Assembly (NCBI RefSeq): GCF_021390645.1
Contig: NZ_JAJEJT010000002.1
Coordinates: forward strand, 62,001 to 126,000
Direction of reading: 5' to 3'
Length of the DNA: 64,000 nucleotides
DNA from: Paraburkholderia flagellata
Lineage (GTDB): Bacteria > Pseudomonadota > Gammaproteobacteria > Burkholderiales > Burkholderiaceae
This document shows, piece by piece, positions 34,590-43,866 of the stretch (positions within the stretch are counted from its first letter, which is position 1; every line of letters begins with the position of its first letter). The position numbers and the translations under genes were made by a program. The notes under the pieces were generated by a model. It worked only from the letters and a program-made list of their open reading frames with translations, had not been told where the DNA came from and made no database searches.

Positions 34590-35147
34590 TCACGCATGCA
34601 GCCAGCGTTGCTCGACATACGAAAAAAGCCAGCTGACCGGCACTGCGCAGGCCATGCCGATGGCCACCTGCGCCACGCGAAAGAGCGCAACGTCCCATAC
34701 CGGCCCGTTCATGGGCACGAGGAGCACGATGGTGGTGGTGATCGCGCCCAGCCGCGCGGCGGTACTCACACTCAGGCACCAGCAGCCGATGATCACCACG
34801 CTCACCGCTACGAGGTAGGCCGCGAGATTTTCCGGACCGAACGCAGCCGTGGCGAGCCCGACCACGCCGCCGGCAATCGCGCCGATGAACTGGTCGCGCG
34901 ATTGCGCGAGCGTATCGGCGTAGTCGTGCTGGGTGACGGCAATAGCCGTGATCGCGGCCCAGAACGCCTGTTCAGTGTGGAGCGCGCGGCCGATGCTGTA
35001 CGCAAGACCCGCCGCGCATACCGCGCGCAGCGCCATGAGCGTGCCTTGCGCGGCGCGGTTCTTGAGCGGCAGGCGCTTGAGCGCGCTCAGCGCCGACTGC
35101 TGGAGCGAAGTGAGGTACGCGTAGAGGTTGTCTTGTGGGTCGTGCAT
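34590..35147 (-). CDS. FUSC-family inner-membrane protein
   Basis: A 185-residue protein with about five hydrophobic helices. The FUSC pattern appears in ALRAVCAAGLAYSIGRALHTEQAFWAAITAIAV and in AQSRDQFIGAIAGGVVGL. Full FUSC pumps (such as AaeB) are 600-700 residues, so this is the short single-domain type. Its role may be export of an aromatic acid, but the family is poorly defined. It is 58 bp after a GntR gene on the same strand and may be its target. Confidence 0.85.
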   Translation of the reverse strand: MHDPQDNLYAYLTSLQQSALSALKRLPLKNRAAQGTLMALRAVCAAGLAYSIGRALHTEQAFWAAITAIAVTQHDYADTLAQSRDQFIGAIAGGVVGLATAAFGPENLAAYLVAVSVVIIGCWCLSVSTAARLGAITTTIVLLVPMNGPVWDVALFRVAQVAIGMACAVPVSWLFSYVEQRWLHA

Positions 35148-35204
35148 CGCGCGTGATCGGTCGTAAGGAGAACGTGAGGATAGGCGGGCGCGCCGCCAAG
35201 CATA

Positions 35205-35882
35205 TCAAGCCGTGTCTGCCGTGTGCGCATCGTCGGGCAGGCAATGCATGCGCAACGGCTTCGCCGCGTGGCGCAGGTCGCGCTCGACGGTGCGCTGCGC
35301 GCCCTGCGCGTCGCGGCGTTTGAGCCGCCGCATCAGGCCTTCGTGTGCGTCGTTGAGCGTGTGCGCAAAGTCGGGGTCGTCGAACAGCAGGTTCGAGATC
35401 GGCCCCACCTGGAGCCACACCGTTTCGATCAGGTCCACGAGCAGCGGCGAGCCGCTTGCGCGATAAAGTGTGACGTGGAAGTCTTCGTTGGCGTCGAGAT
35501 AGTGCGCGCGCTTGTTCTGCTCCAGCGCTTCGGCCATCTGCGCGCATAGGGCGTCGAGCTGCGCGATTTCGCTAGCGGTCAGGCGTGTGGCGGCGAGAAA
35601 CGCCGCTTCGCCTTCGAGCATCACGCGTACGTTGAGCACGTCGTCGAACTGAGCGCGCGTGAGTTGCGGCACCACTACGCCGCGATTAGGCAGGTTCACG
35701 AGTGCCGACTCGCCTGCCAGGCGCACGAGCGCCGCGCGCACCGGCATCTCGCCCACGCCCAGTTGCTCGGCGAGTGCGTGGATGCGCAAACGCTCGCCCG
35801 GCACGAAGCGCCCGAGGCTCAGCCAGCGGCGCAGCGTGGCGTAGGTCTCGTCCTGCAGCGATTGATGCGCGCGTGTTTTCAT
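35205..35882 (-). CDS. GntR-family regulator (FCD type)
   Basis: A 225-residue regulator. The winged HTH (about 5-72) includes LHALAEQLGVGEMPVRAALVRL-like sequence written here as IHALAEQLGVGEMPVRAAL. The FCD domain (about 90-215) has LDANEDFHVTLY and LNDAHEGLM with the conserved His residues. Its ATG overlaps the stop of the upstream aminotransferase by ATGA (35879-35882), so the pair is translationally coupled. It probably binds the two palindromes upstream of that aminotransferase (37275-37327). Confidence 0.92.
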   Translation of the reverse strand: MKTRAHQSLQDETYATLRRWLSLGRFVPGERLRIHALAEQLGVGEMPVRAALVRLAGESALVNLPNRGVVVPQLTRAQFDDVLNVRVMLEGEAAFLAATRLTASEIAQLDALCAQMAEALEQNKRAHYLDANEDFHVTLYRASGSPLLVDLIETVWLQVGPISNLLFDDPDFAHTLNDAHEGLMRRLKRRDAQGAQRTVERDLRHAAKPLRMHCLPDDAHTADTA

Positions 35883-37261
35883 CGATCGTTCAGTTCGTTC
35901 AGTTCGCTCACTTCGATCAGGCAGGCATCGAATGCGGCGAGTAGTCGGTCGACGTCGGCCTCGGTCGTCTCTGGGCACACGAGCATCATGTTGTGGAACG
36001 GCGTGATGAGCACGCCGCGATTGAGCAGATAGAGATGGAGCAGGTGTTCGAGTTCGTCATCCATGGCGGCGCGCGCCTCGCTGCCGTTGCGCGGCGGCAT
36101 GGCGCAGAACTGGAACTCGGTGCGTGCGCCCACGCGCGTCACACACCACGGCAACGCGTGGCGCGCGATCGTCGCTGTAAGCCCATTGGCGAGTCGCTCG
36201 GCCAACAAGAACATGTGCGCGTAGGCGGCTGTGGTCATCACTTCGCCGAGCGTCGCGCGCATTGCGCTCATCGAAAGCGCGTTCGCCGTGAGCGTCGTGC
36301 CGATGCCTGAATGGCCCGGCGGCGCGTCGAGTTTCGCCTGCTGCGCACGCGCGGCGAATTCGGCCGAAAAGCCGTAGACAGCGCACGGCACGCCGCCGCC
36401 CACCGGCTTGCCGAGCACGAAGAGGTCGGGCTCAATGCCATGCTCGTGCGCGTAGCCGCGCGGCCCACTGCTGATCGTATGCGTTTCGTCGATCAATAGC
36501 AGCGTGCCGTGCTGCTTCATGAGCGCCTGCGCCTCGCGCCAGAAGTCGGGTTCGGGCAGCACCATGCCCACGTTCGTCATGACGGGCTCGGCTAGCACGC
36601 AGGCTACGTCGTTGTCGGCGAGTGCGCGCGCGAGCGCTTCGAGATCGTTGAACTCGACTACGCGCGTGGTTGGCAGCAGGTCGTGAACCTGGCCTAGCAG
36701 GCTCGCGCGCTGCGTGGGCTGACCGTCGACGAGATCGACGAACACGTCGTCCACCGTGCCGTGATAGCAGCCGTTGAAGACGAGTATCGTGCGTCGACCC
36801 GTGGCCGCGCGCGCCCAGCGCACGGCGAAGCGGTTGGCGTCGCTCGCCGTCATCGCGAACTGCCAGAAGGGCAGGCCGAAGCGTTGCGTGAGCGCTTCGG
36901 CCACGGCCACAGCGTCTTCGCCCGGCAGCATGGTCGTGAAGCCGCGCTGTGCCTGAGCCGCGAGCGCGCGCGCCACGGGCTGCGGCGCGTGGCCGAACAT
37001 CGCGCCCGTGTCGCCGAGGCAGAAGTCGGCGTAGCGGTGGCCGTCCACGTCGGTGAAGGTTGCGGCGCGCGCGGCATCCACGTACAGCGAGAAGGGCGTG
37101 GACCAATCGTTCATCCAGTGCAGCGGCACGCCGAACAGCAGATGTTGTGCGGCTTGCGCGGACAATGCCTGCGATTTCGGGCGCGCGGCGGCGAAGGCTT
37201 CGCGTTCCCGGGCGAGGACGTGCTGCGAACGGTCCCAATTCAAGCCTTGGCGGGTAGGCAT
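35879..37261 (-). CDS. Class III aminotransferase (glutamate-1-semialdehyde mutase-like)
   Basis: A 460-residue PLP enzyme. Schiff-base K285 is in LFVLGKPVGGGVP, the PLP-ring partner D258 is in LLLIDETHT, and FNGCYHGTVDD is the conserved His-Gly part. The active-site loop ASDANRFAVRWAR replaces the usual SGSEA. It resembles GSA mutase relatives used in catabolism rather than heme synthesis. The ATG follows AAGGAGAC. It leads the aminotransferase-gntR pair, with two palindromes upstream. Substrate unknown. Confidence 0.88.
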   Translation of the reverse strand: MPTRQGLNWDRSQHVLAREREAFAAARPKSQALSAQAAQHLLFGVPLHWMNDWSTPFSLYVDAARAATFTDVDGHRYADFCLGDTGAMFGHAPQPVARALAAQAQRGFTTMLPGEDAVAVAEALTQRFGLPFWQFAMTASDANRFAVRWARAATGRRTILVFNGCYHGTVDDVFVDLVDGQPTQRASLLGQVHDLLPTTRVVEFNDLEALARALADNDVACVLAEPVMTNVGMVLPEPDFWREAQALMKQHGTLLLIDETHTISSGPRGYAHEHGIEPDLFVLGKPVGGGVPCAVYGFSAEFAARAQQAKLDAPPGHSGIGTTLTANALSMSAMRATLGEVMTTAAYAHMFLLAERLANGLTATIARHALPWCVTRVGARTEFQFCAMPPRNGSEARAAMDDELEHLLHLYLLNRGVLITPFHNMMLVCPETTEADVDRLLAAFDACLIEVSELNELNDR

Positions 37262-37274
37262 GCGTGTCTCCTTT

Positions 37275-37290
37275 AGATTTGATCAAATCT
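37275..37290. promoter_or_regulatory. Palindrome 1 upstream of the aminotransferase-gntR operon
   Basis: AGATTTGATCAAATCT is a perfect 16 bp palindrome ending 14 bp before the start codon, overlapping the ribosome-site leader. With the copy at 37314 it forms a pair with the same ATTTGATCAAAT core. Probable operator of the GntR regulator. Confidence 0.75.
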
Positions 37291-37313
37291 TCACATGGGC
37301 AAATGGGGAAGTA

Positions 37314-37327
37314 AATTTGATCAAATT
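37314..37327. promoter_or_regulatory. Palindrome 2 upstream of the aminotransferase-gntR operon
   Basis: AATTTGATCAAATT is a perfect 14 bp palindrome sharing the 12 bp core with the first copy. The centres are 38 bp apart. It lies just beyond the DoxX terminator. Confidence 0.75.
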
Positions 37328-37337
37328 CCCGGGGCGC

Positions 37338-37369
37338 AAAAAAAAGCGCGATGCCATACGGCATCGCGC
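37338..37369 (-). terminator. Terminator of the doxX gene
   Basis: Perfect 10 bp stem GCGCGATGCC/GGCATCGCGC (37346-37355 and 37360-37369), loop ATAC, followed on the minus strand by eight T. Confidence 0.85.
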
Positions 37370-37396
37370 CTTTCCACAGCCCTAAAAAGCCGTTCG

Positions 37397-37810
37397 TTAC
37401 TTCCTGTCGATCGAGATCCGTCCCGGACCCGTTACCGCGAGTGCGAGCAAGCCGCCGGCGATGCTGATGTTCTTGTAGAAGTTGATCATATTCATCATTT
37501 GATCGGCGCCGGTCATGGTCCAGAAGTGATGGCCGATGAACGCCGTCGCAACGGTGTAGATCGCGAGCAGCACGGCGAGCGGCCGCGTGTAGAACCCCAC
37601 GAGCAGCAGAATGCCAACTGCGAACTCCATGATCACGGCGATGACGGCCGACAGCATCGGCACGGGCGCGCCCACGTGCGCCATGTAGTCGACGGTGCCC
37701 GAAAAGCCGGTGATCTTGGACCAGCCGAACAGGATGAACAGGGAAGTCAGCAGGACTCGCGAGACCAGTAGCACGACGTCGTTGCCCGGCCCGAACAGGT
37801 TGTATCGCAT
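37397..37810 (-). CDS. DoxX-family membrane protein
   Basis: A 137-residue inner-membrane protein with four helices. The DoxX/SURF4 pattern is in LLTSLFILFGWSKITGFSGTVDYM and MEFAVGILLLVGFYTRPLAV. The ATG at 37810 follows GGAGA. Relatives are linked to sulfur or redox stress, but the biochemical role is unsettled. It has its own terminator and seems to be a single-gene unit. It ends 136 bp before the aminotransferase start. Confidence 0.9.
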   Translation of the reverse strand: MRYNLFGPGNDVVLLVSRVLLTSLFILFGWSKITGFSGTVDYMAHVGAPVPMLSAVIAVIMEFAVGILLLVGFYTRPLAVLLAIYTVATAFIGHHFWTMTGADQMMNMINFYKNISIAGGLLALAVTGPGRISIDRK

Positions 37811-37943
37811 GTTTTTCTCCGAATGAAGTTGTAAGCAGTTCACTACGTATCAGTTCGCGCTTTGCCGGACGGCGGCCCGCTTTCAGCAAGCGGGCCGCTT
37901 CGTGCCGGTCTGCGCCAGCATAACCGCAGGCGCCACGCCGAAG

Positions 37944-38669
37944 TTAAGACCAGAGCTCCGACACTTCGATATTACGCAGATCGAACACCAGGACCTCTGC
38001 ATCGTGTCCGTCGCTGAAGCTCAACTCGCGCTCGGAACGGATACGCGCGCCGTCGCCTTCACCGAGTTCCACGCCGTTCAGCTTCACGCTGCCGCGCGCC
38101 ACATGAACGTAGGCGTAGCGCTCGGCACCGATTTCGACCTTCGCCGTTTCAGCACCGTCGAGGCGTCCGGCATACACGCGTGCGTCCTGGCGCAGCAGCA
38201 GCGAGTCTTCGGCGCCGTCCGGCGAGAGGATCAGGCGGAACTTGCCGCGCTTTTCCTCATCGACGATGTTCTTCTGCTGGTAGCGCGGCTGCGCGCCCTT
38301 CACGTTCGGTGCAATCCAGATCTGCAGGAAGTGCACGCCTTCGTCGGCCGAGTGGTTGAACTCGCTGTGCGCGACGCCGGTGCCGGCGCTCATCAGCTGC
38401 ACGTCGCCGGGGACGATTACCGAGCCCGTGCCCATCGAGTCCTTGTGCTCGAGCGCGCCTTCCAGCACGTACGAGAAGATTTCCATGTCGCGGTGCGGGT
38501 GCTTGCCGAAGCCGCGCGCCGGGGCCACGCGGTCGTCGTTGATCACGAGCAGGTCCGAAAAGCCCACTTGCTTCGGATCGTAGTAGTTGGCAAACGAAAA
38601 CGTATGACGCGAGCTGAGCCAGCCATGTTCACCGCGGCCGCGTTGGTCTGCCTTGCGAAGTTCGATCAT
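37944..38669 (-). CDS. Pirin-family protein (YhhW-like bicupin)
   Basis: A 241-residue bicupin. The N-terminal cupin has the metal-binding pattern GKHPHRDMEIFSYVLEG and GTGVAHSEFNHS, with His and Glu residues that bind iron or another metal. YhhW, the E. coli relative, shows quercetinase activity. The start MIELRKADQRGRGEHGWLSS is the usual pirin opening. It is divergent from a LysR gene, with a 17 bp palindrome between them, the standard layout for LysR control. Confidence 0.9.
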   Translation of the reverse strand: MIELRKADQRGRGEHGWLSSRHTFSFANYYDPKQVGFSDLLVINDDRVAPARGFGKHPHRDMEIFSYVLEGALEHKDSMGTGSVIVPGDVQLMSAGTGVAHSEFNHSADEGVHFLQIWIAPNVKGAQPRYQQKNIVDEEKRGKFRLILSPDGAEDSLLLRQDARVYAGRLDGAETAKVEIGAERYAYVHVARGSVKLNGVELGEGDGARIRSERELSFSDGHDAEVLVFDLRNIEVSELWS

Positions 38670-38684
38670 TTTCGTCTCTCCGTG

Positions 38685-38701
38685 CGAATCGTTTCGATTC
38701 G
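38685..38701. promoter_or_regulatory. Palindrome between pirin and LysR genes
   Basis: CGAATCG-TTT-CGATTCG is a perfect 7 bp inverted repeat in the 127 bp divergent gap. A related imperfect copy, CGACTCGAATCG, is at 38742-38753. Likely LysR binding sites. Confidence 0.6.
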
Positions 38702-38796
38702 GTTGTTTGGTTGCGATGGAAGAATTTTAGGTCAATCAAATCGACTCGAATCGACGTAAAATACGACTCACCGTCACAGTTTAGTGGACAATAGAC

Positions 38797-39705
38797 ATGC
38801 AACTCGACGACATGCGGATCTTCGTGAACACCGTGGATGCCGGCAATTTCACGGCGGCGGCCCATCGGCTTCGGCTTTCCAAGCAGTTCGTGAGCCGGCG
38901 CGTGGCGGCGCTGGAGGCCGATCTGGGCGCGCGTTTGCTCGTGCGCAACACGCGCAAGCTGGCGGTCACGGACCTCGGCCAGGACTTCTACGAGCGCGCG
39001 AAGCGCATCCTCGTGGACGTGTCCGAAGCCGAGCAGGCCATGTCGGACCGGCGCAGCGAGCCGCGCGGCCTCCTGAAAGTGAGCGCGCCGATGTCGTTCG
39101 GCATGGCGCACCTTTCGCCGCTCGTCGCCGAATTTCTGCGCGAGCATCCGGACGTGCGCTTCGACATGGACCTAAGCGACCGCAACGTCGATGTGATCGG
39201 CGAGGGTTTCGATATGGCGTTGCGCATTGGGCGACTGGCGGACTCCACGCTGGTCGCGCAAAAGCTTGTCGACGTGCGCATGATCGCCTGCTGCAGCCCC
39301 GGCTACCGGCGCCGCCGCCGCGCGCCGCAAACGCCGGCCGATCTCGCGCAGCACGCCTGCCTGCCATACGGGCAACAGGGGCGCGCGCCGTGGGAGTTCA
39401 TCGTCGACGGCGTGCGCACGCCTTTCGACGTGCAAGGGCCGCTGCGCGCGAACAACGGCGAAGTGATCCGCGACGCGGCCATTGCCGGGCTAGGTATCTG
39501 CTATCTCCCAGACTTCATCGTGGCGGGATCAGTTGATGCGGGTCTGCTTGTCGAGGTGCTCGAGCCGTTCATGCCGCCGCCCAACGCGCTGCACGCGCTT
39601 TACCCGCAGCATCGTGAAGCTTCCGTGACGATCCGCGCGTTCACGCAATACCTGCGCGAGCGGCTTGCGGCGCGTGCGGCAACGGCGCGTGGCGGAGCAC
39701 TTTGA
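38797..39705 (+). CDS. LysR-family transcriptional regulator (pirin-linked)
   Basis: A 302-residue regulator with the N-terminal HTH (about 1-60, MRIFVNTVDAGNFTAAAHRLRLS) and a C-terminal effector domain (about 90-295). The HTH contains SKQFVSRRVAALEADLGARLLVR. It is close to the CrgA/AaeR-like group that often pairs with pirin or quinone-related genes. It is divergent from the pirin gene and probably activates it. Confidence 0.9.
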   Translation: MQLDDMRIFVNTVDAGNFTAAAHRLRLSKQFVSRRVAALEADLGARLLVRNTRKLAVTDLGQDFYERAKRILVDVSEAEQAMSDRRSEPRGLLKVSAPMSFGMAHLSPLVAEFLREHPDVRFDMDLSDRNVDVIGEGFDMALRIGRLADSTLVAQKLVDVRMIACCSPGYRRRRRAPQTPADLAQHACLPYGQQGRAPWEFIVDGVRTPFDVQGPLRANNGEVIRDAAIAGLGICYLPDFIVAGSVDAGLLVEVLEPFMPPPNALHALYPQHREASVTIRAFTQYLRERLAARAATARGGAL

Positions 39706-40019
39706 CGCAGAAAGCCTGCGGGGCCCTTGCAGAATGGCCGTTGCGCCTGCATCTAAGGCTCAAAGCCTCGCGGACGCACCACGAAAGGGCGGGCATGTGA
39801 GGTGCATTGTCGCAGTTTCGTTGTATGCTCACCGCCCCGAGGGTTGCTCGGGCCGCGCGATGCGGGCGCGGAACCCCATGCTGGCGGGCTTTGACGGACG
39901 CTATGGGGTCCGATAGGCAGGGTTAATACCAGCGATCAAAGCAACCAATTTTTCAAACGGGCGCGGTTCCCGTAACCTTCGTCCATACCTTTTCCCAACC
40001 CAGACCGAGGAAACAACGC
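39706..40019. other. Gap between LysR and ahpC
   Basis: Presumably holds the ahpC promoter. I looked for an OxyR site; CTAT (39901) and ATAG (39913) are 8 bp apart rather than 7, and the flanking half-sites are missing. Nothing else is clear. Confidence 0.4.
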
Positions 40020-40583
40020 ATGTCTCTCATCAACACGCAAGTCAAGCCGTTCAAGGCAACCGCATACCACAACGGCAAGTTCGTTCCGGTCTCTGAAGAA
40101 AACCTCAAGGGCAAGTGGTCGGTTGTCGTGTTCTACCCCGCCGACTTCACTTTCGTGTGCCCGACGGAACTCGGCGACCTGGCTGACCAGTACGCAGAAT
40201 TCCAGAAGCTGGGCGTCGAAGTCTACGGTGTGTCGACCGACACGCACTTCACGCACAAGGCATGGCACGACACGTCGGACACGATCGCCAAGATCAAGTA
40301 CCCGCTGGTCGGCGACCCGACGGGCGCAATCACGCGCAACTTCGACGTGATGATCGAAGAAGAAGGCCTGGCACTGCGCGGCACGTTCGTGATCAACCCG
40401 GAAGGCGAGATCAAGCTGTGCGAAATCCACGACAACGGCATCGGCCGTGACGCCAAGGAACTGCTGCGCAAGGTGCAAGCTGCTCAGTACGTGGCATCGC
40501 ACCCGGGTGAAGTTTGCCCCGCCAAGTGGACGCCGGGCGCTGAAACGCTCAAGCCGTCGCTCGACCTCGTCGGCAAGATCTAA
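40020..40583 (+). CDS. ahpC: Alkyl hydroperoxide reductase subunit C (2-Cys peroxiredoxin)
   Basis: A 187-residue thiol peroxidase that reduces H2O2 and organic peroxides. The peroxidatic C47 is in FTFVCPTE and the resolving C166 in GEVCPAKW. The GG-LG/YF-type features expected of sensitive AhpC are present at the C-terminus ([17 protein letters not shown]). It is followed by ahpF, its reductase. The length and pattern match the enterobacterial-type enzyme. Confidence 0.96.
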   Translation: MSLINTQVKPFKATAYHNGKFVPVSEENLKGKWSVVVFYPADFTFVCPTELGDLADQYAEFQKLGVEVYGVSTDTHFTHKAWHDTSDTIAKIKYPLVGDPTGAITRNFDVMIEEEGLALRGTFVINPEGEIKLCEIHDNGIGRDAKELLRKVQAAQYVASHPGEVCPAKWTPGAETLKPSLDLVGKI

Positions 40584-40596
40584 GCGTCGCTGTTCA

Positions 40597-40619
40597 CATG
40601 CGATCGCCCTGATCGCATG
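40597..40619 (+). other. Hairpin in the ahpC-ahpF spacer
   Basis: CATGCGATC/GATCGCATG (40597-40605 and 40611-40619) with a 5 nt loop, 13 bp after the ahpC stop. No T-run follows, so it probably protects ahpC mRNA and lowers read-through to ahpF. Confidence 0.55.
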
Positions 40620-40642
40620 ACGCTTCAGATATTCAGCAGTAG

Positions 40643-40668
40643 ATCAAAGCTGTAAATCAAAGCTGTAA
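40643..40668. repeat. Tandem 13 bp repeat in the ahpC-ahpF spacer
   Basis: ATCAAAGCTGTAA occurs twice in a row (40643-40655 and 40656-40668), both copies perfect. A recent slippage duplication is the simplest explanation. Confidence 0.9.
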
Positions 40669-40748
40669 GTCCGGGCCGCGCCCTCGCGGCCTGGGGCCCG
40701 GACGCATCCCAGCATTCCCCCGCTTCTTCTCTAGCCGGAAAAAAAGCC

Positions 40749-42350
40749 ATGCTCGACGCCAACCTCAAAGATCAACTCAAAAGCTACCTCGAAAAAGTCA
40801 CGCAGTCGATCGAGATCGTTGCGTACCTGGACGATGGCGAGAAGTCGCAGGAACTGCAGCAACTGCTGCAGGACATCGCATCGCTCTCGAATCGCATCTC
40901 CTACGAAGAGCGCCGTGGCGCCGCAGCCGGCGACGCGCGTACCCCTTCGTTCGAGATCAAGCGCGCGAACTCCGACGTGAAAGTCACGTTCGCGGGCATT
41001 CCGATGGGCCATGAATTCACGTCGCTCGTGCTTGCCCTGCTCCAGGTGGGCGGCCACCCGGTCAAGCTCGAGAACGACACGATCGAACAGGTGAAGGCGC
41101 TCGACGGCGTGTTCTCGTTCGAAGTCTATATGTCCCTGTCGTGCCAGAACTGCCCGGAAGTCGTGCAGTCGATCAACGCGATGGCCACGCTCAACCCGAA
41201 CGTGCAGATCGTCACCATCGACGGCGCGCTGTATCAGGACGAAGTCGAGAAGCGCCAGATCATGGCCGTGCCGACCATCTACCTGAACGGCGAAGTGTTC
41301 GGCCAGGGGCGTATGGGCGTGGAAGAGATTCTCGCGAAGCTCGACACCGGCGCATCGACGCGTGCCGCAGAAAAGCTGAACCAGAAGGATATTTTCGACA
41401 TGCTCATCGTCGGCGGCGGTCCCGCTGGCGCGGCGGCTGCGATCTACGCGGCGCGCAAGGGCATTCGCACCGGCGTGCTCGCCGAGCGCTTCGGCGGCCA
41501 GGTGCTCGACACGATGTCGATCGAGAACTTCGTCTCGGTCACGGAAACGGAAGGGCCGAAGTTCGCCACGGCGCTGGAGCAGCACGTGCGCGCCTACGAC
41601 GTCGACATCATGAATCTGCAGCGCGCCGAAGCGCTCGTGCCCTCGGGCAACGGCTTCGAAGTGCGCACGCAAAGCGGCGCGACGCTGCGCGCGAAGAGTG
41701 TTGTGCTCGCAACGGGTGCGCGCTGGCGCAACGTGGATGTGCCGGGCGAGCAGCAGTACAAGAACAAGGGCGTGGCCTACTGCCCGCACTGCGACGGCCC
41801 GCTCTTCAAGGGCAAGCGCGTGGCGGTGATCGGCGGCGGCAACTCGGGCGTGGAAGCGGCGATCGACCTGGCCGGTATCGTGAGCCATGTCACGCTGCTC
41901 GAATTCGGCGCGCAACTGCGCGCGGACGAAGTGCTGCAACGCAAGCTGCGCAGCCTGCCGAACGTCACGGTGCACGTGAACGCGCAAACCACGGAGATTT
42001 CCGGCGATGGCCAGAAGGTCACGGGTCTCGCGTATCTCGAACGCACGTCGGGCGAGAAGCATCGTCTCGAACTCGAAGGCGTGTTCGTGCAAATCGGTCT
42101 CGTGCCGAACACCGAGTTCCTCAAGGGCACGGTGGCGCTGTCGAAGCACGGCGAGATCGAAGTGGACGCGAAAGGCCAGACGTCCGTGCCGGGCGTGTTC
42201 GCCGCGGGCGATGTGACGACCGTGCCGTTCAAGCAGATCGTGATCGCCGTAGGCGAAGGTGCAAAGGCATCGCTCGGCGCGTTCGATTATTTGATCCGCT
42301 CCTCCGTGGAGCAGGAAGAGGACGCGAAGGCAGCGCCTGTGGTCGCCTGA
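40749..42350 (+). CDS. ahpF: Alkyl hydroperoxide reductase subunit F
   Basis: A 533-residue FAD flavoprotein that passes electrons from NADH to AhpC. The N-terminal domain has a double thioredoxin fold with C132/C135 (SCQNCPE). The FAD motif [10 protein letters not shown] begins at about 222, the redox disulfide C345/C348 is in CPHCDG, and the NADH motif [12 protein letters not shown] follows. The C-terminal FAD part is [15 protein letters not shown]. All key residues are present. A terminator follows at 42377. Confidence 0.96.
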   Translation: MLDANLKDQLKSYLEKVTQSIEIVAYLDDGEKSQELQQLLQDIASLSNRISYEERRGAAAGDARTPSFEIKRANSDVKVTFAGIPMGHEFTSLVLALLQVGGHPVKLENDTIEQVKALDGVFSFEVYMSLSCQNCPEVVQSINAMATLNPNVQIVTIDGALYQDEVEKRQIMAVPTIYLNGEVFGQGRMGVEEILAKLDTGASTRAAEKLNQKDIFDMLIVGGGPAGAAAAIYAARKGIRTGVLAERFGGQVLDTMSIENFVSVTETEGPKFATALEQHVRAYDVDIMNLQRAEALVPSGNGFEVRTQSGATLRAKSVVLATGARWRNVDVPGEQQYKNKGVAYCPHCDGPLFKGKRVAVIGGGNSGVEAAIDLAGIVSHVTLLEFGAQLRADEVLQRKLRSLPNVTVHVNAQTTEISGDGQKVTGLAYLERTSGEKHRLELEGVFVQIGLVPNTEFLKGTVALSKHGEIEVDAKGQTSVPGVFAAGDVTTVPFKQIVIAVGEGAKASLGAFDYLIRSSVEQEEDAKAAPVVA

Positions 42351-42376
42351 ACTGAGGTTTAAAGCAGTCTCTCTTT

Positions 42377-42402
42377 ACGCCGGCATACGCCGGCGTTTTT
42401 TT
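42377..42402 (+). terminator. Terminator of ahpF
   Basis: Perfect stem ACGCCGGC/GCCGGCGT (42377-42384 and 42389-42396), loop ATAC, followed by seven T. Confidence 0.85.
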
Positions 42403-42427
42403 ATGATTTCGCGAGACGAGAGATGGC

Positions 42428-43762
42428 TCAGTCCTGCACGAGCGGGCTGCCATACGCGAAGTTGGCCGCCGGTTCGATATGCTTTTGGCGATGCGCATTG
42501 CGCAATGGCTTGAGCACGAACACGGCGAGCAGGGCGGAGACCGCCGCCATGCCCGAGGCGAGCATGAACACCGCGTGCCAGCTGCCGGTTGCCGCGGTGA
42601 TCACGCTCGTGAACGGAACGAGCAGCGCGGCGGTGCCCTTCGCGGTGTAAAGCAGGCCCGCGTTGGTCGCGGCGAACTTCGGCCCGAACGTGTCGCCGCA
42701 GGTGGCGGGAAAGAGGCTGTAGATCTCGCCCCACGCGAAGAACACGATGCCGGTGAGCACGACGAACGCCGTCGGGCTGTGACCGTATTGCGAGAGCAGC
42801 ACGATGCCGATCGCCTCGATGCCGAATGCGACGAACATCGTGTTCTCGCGGCCAATGCGGTCCGACACCCAGCCGAAGAAGGGCCGCGTGAGACCGTTGA
42901 GCACGCGGTCGATGGTGAGCGCGAACGTGAGCGCGGGCAGCGTGAGGCCGAGCAGCGAAACGGGCGAGTCATGCAGGCCGAAATCCTTCGCGATGGGGCC
43001 GAGCTGTGCGGTCGCCATCAGGCCTCCGGCGGCCATCATCACGAACATGGCGTACATCACCCAGAAGATGGGCGACGCAATCACCTCGCGCGGCCCCGCG
43101 TTGTAGACGGCGCTCGCACTCTGCGCGACTTGTTTCGCCGCTTGTCCGATGGCGCGTTTGGCTGCGGCGACGCCATGCGAGGCGGGCGCGCTGAGCGCGA
43201 AGCCAAGCACGAGCACGACGATCCCTTGCCCCAAACCGAACCAGAGGAAAGTGGACTCATATCCGCTGCTCTTGATCATGTTGGCGATGGGCACGACGGT
43301 CGCCGCCGACCCCGCACCGAAGCCCGCCGCGGTAATGCCGGCCGCGAGCCCGCGCCGGTTCGGAAACCACTTGAGCGCGTTGCCGACGCAGGTGCCGTAA
43401 ACGGCCCCCGCACCGAGCCCGCCGATCGCCGCCGCGATATAGAGCACAGGCAGCGACGCGGCCACCGAGTTGAGCACCCAGGCAACGGCGCACAACAGCC
43501 CGCCGCCCACGACCACGGGACGTGGCCCGTACTTGTCGACGAGCCAGCCTTCCACGGGCACGAGCCAGGTTTCGGTGACGACGAAGATCGTGAACGCGAC
43601 CTGAATCGCGGCACGCCCCCAGTGATACTTCTCGTTGATCGGATTGACGAACAGCGTCCAGCCGTACTGCATGTTGGCGATCATCGCCATGCAGATGACG
43701 CCGAACACGAGTTGCGTCCACGGCGACGCGAATCGCGACGCCTCTCCTTGCCGATGCTCCAT
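42428..43762 (-). CDS. OFA-family MFS transporter (oxalate/formate antiporter-like), copy 1
   Basis: A 444-residue inner-membrane transporter with twelve helices. The family start is MQYGWTLFVNPINEKYHW, followed by ETWLVPVEGWLVDKYGPR (motif A-like) and GAGAVYGTCVGNALKWFPNRRGLAAG. It is a close paralog of the protein at 57301, with nearly the same motifs throughout. Likely cargo is oxalate exchanged for formate, or a related dicarboxylate. The ATG at 43762 begins the conserved region. The promoter area at 43859-43882 carries a match to the GntR-frc motif, suggesting shared control. Confidence 0.88.
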   Translation of the reverse strand: MEHRQGEASRFASPWTQLVFGVICMAMIANMQYGWTLFVNPINEKYHWGRAAIQVAFTIFVVTETWLVPVEGWLVDKYGPRPVVVGGGLLCAVAWVLNSVAASLPVLYIAAAIGGLGAGAVYGTCVGNALKWFPNRRGLAAGITAAGFGAGSAATVVPIANMIKSSGYESTFLWFGLGQGIVVLVLGFALSAPASHGVAAAKRAIGQAAKQVAQSASAVYNAGPREVIASPIFWVMYAMFVMMAAGGLMATAQLGPIAKDFGLHDSPVSLLGLTLPALTFALTIDRVLNGLTRPFFGWVSDRIGRENTMFVAFGIEAIGIVLLSQYGHSPTAFVVLTGIVFFAWGEIYSLFPATCGDTFGPKFAATNAGLLYTAKGTAALLVPFTSVITAATGSWHAVFMLASGMAAVSALLAVFVLKPLRNAHRQKHIEPAANFAYGSPLVQD

Positions 43763-43866
43763 GTGTGTCTCCGGTTTTTTCGAATGAACGGCCTTCTGCG
43801 AAGGGGCGATTTCTGCCCGAATCGCAGCCCGCGAATCCTGTCGGTTTGCTGACAGTTGATTACACA

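Noticed and set aside
39901..39930. Possible OxyR site before ahpC
   Set aside because: CTAT and ATAG are 8 bp apart instead of 7 and the outer half-sites are missing.
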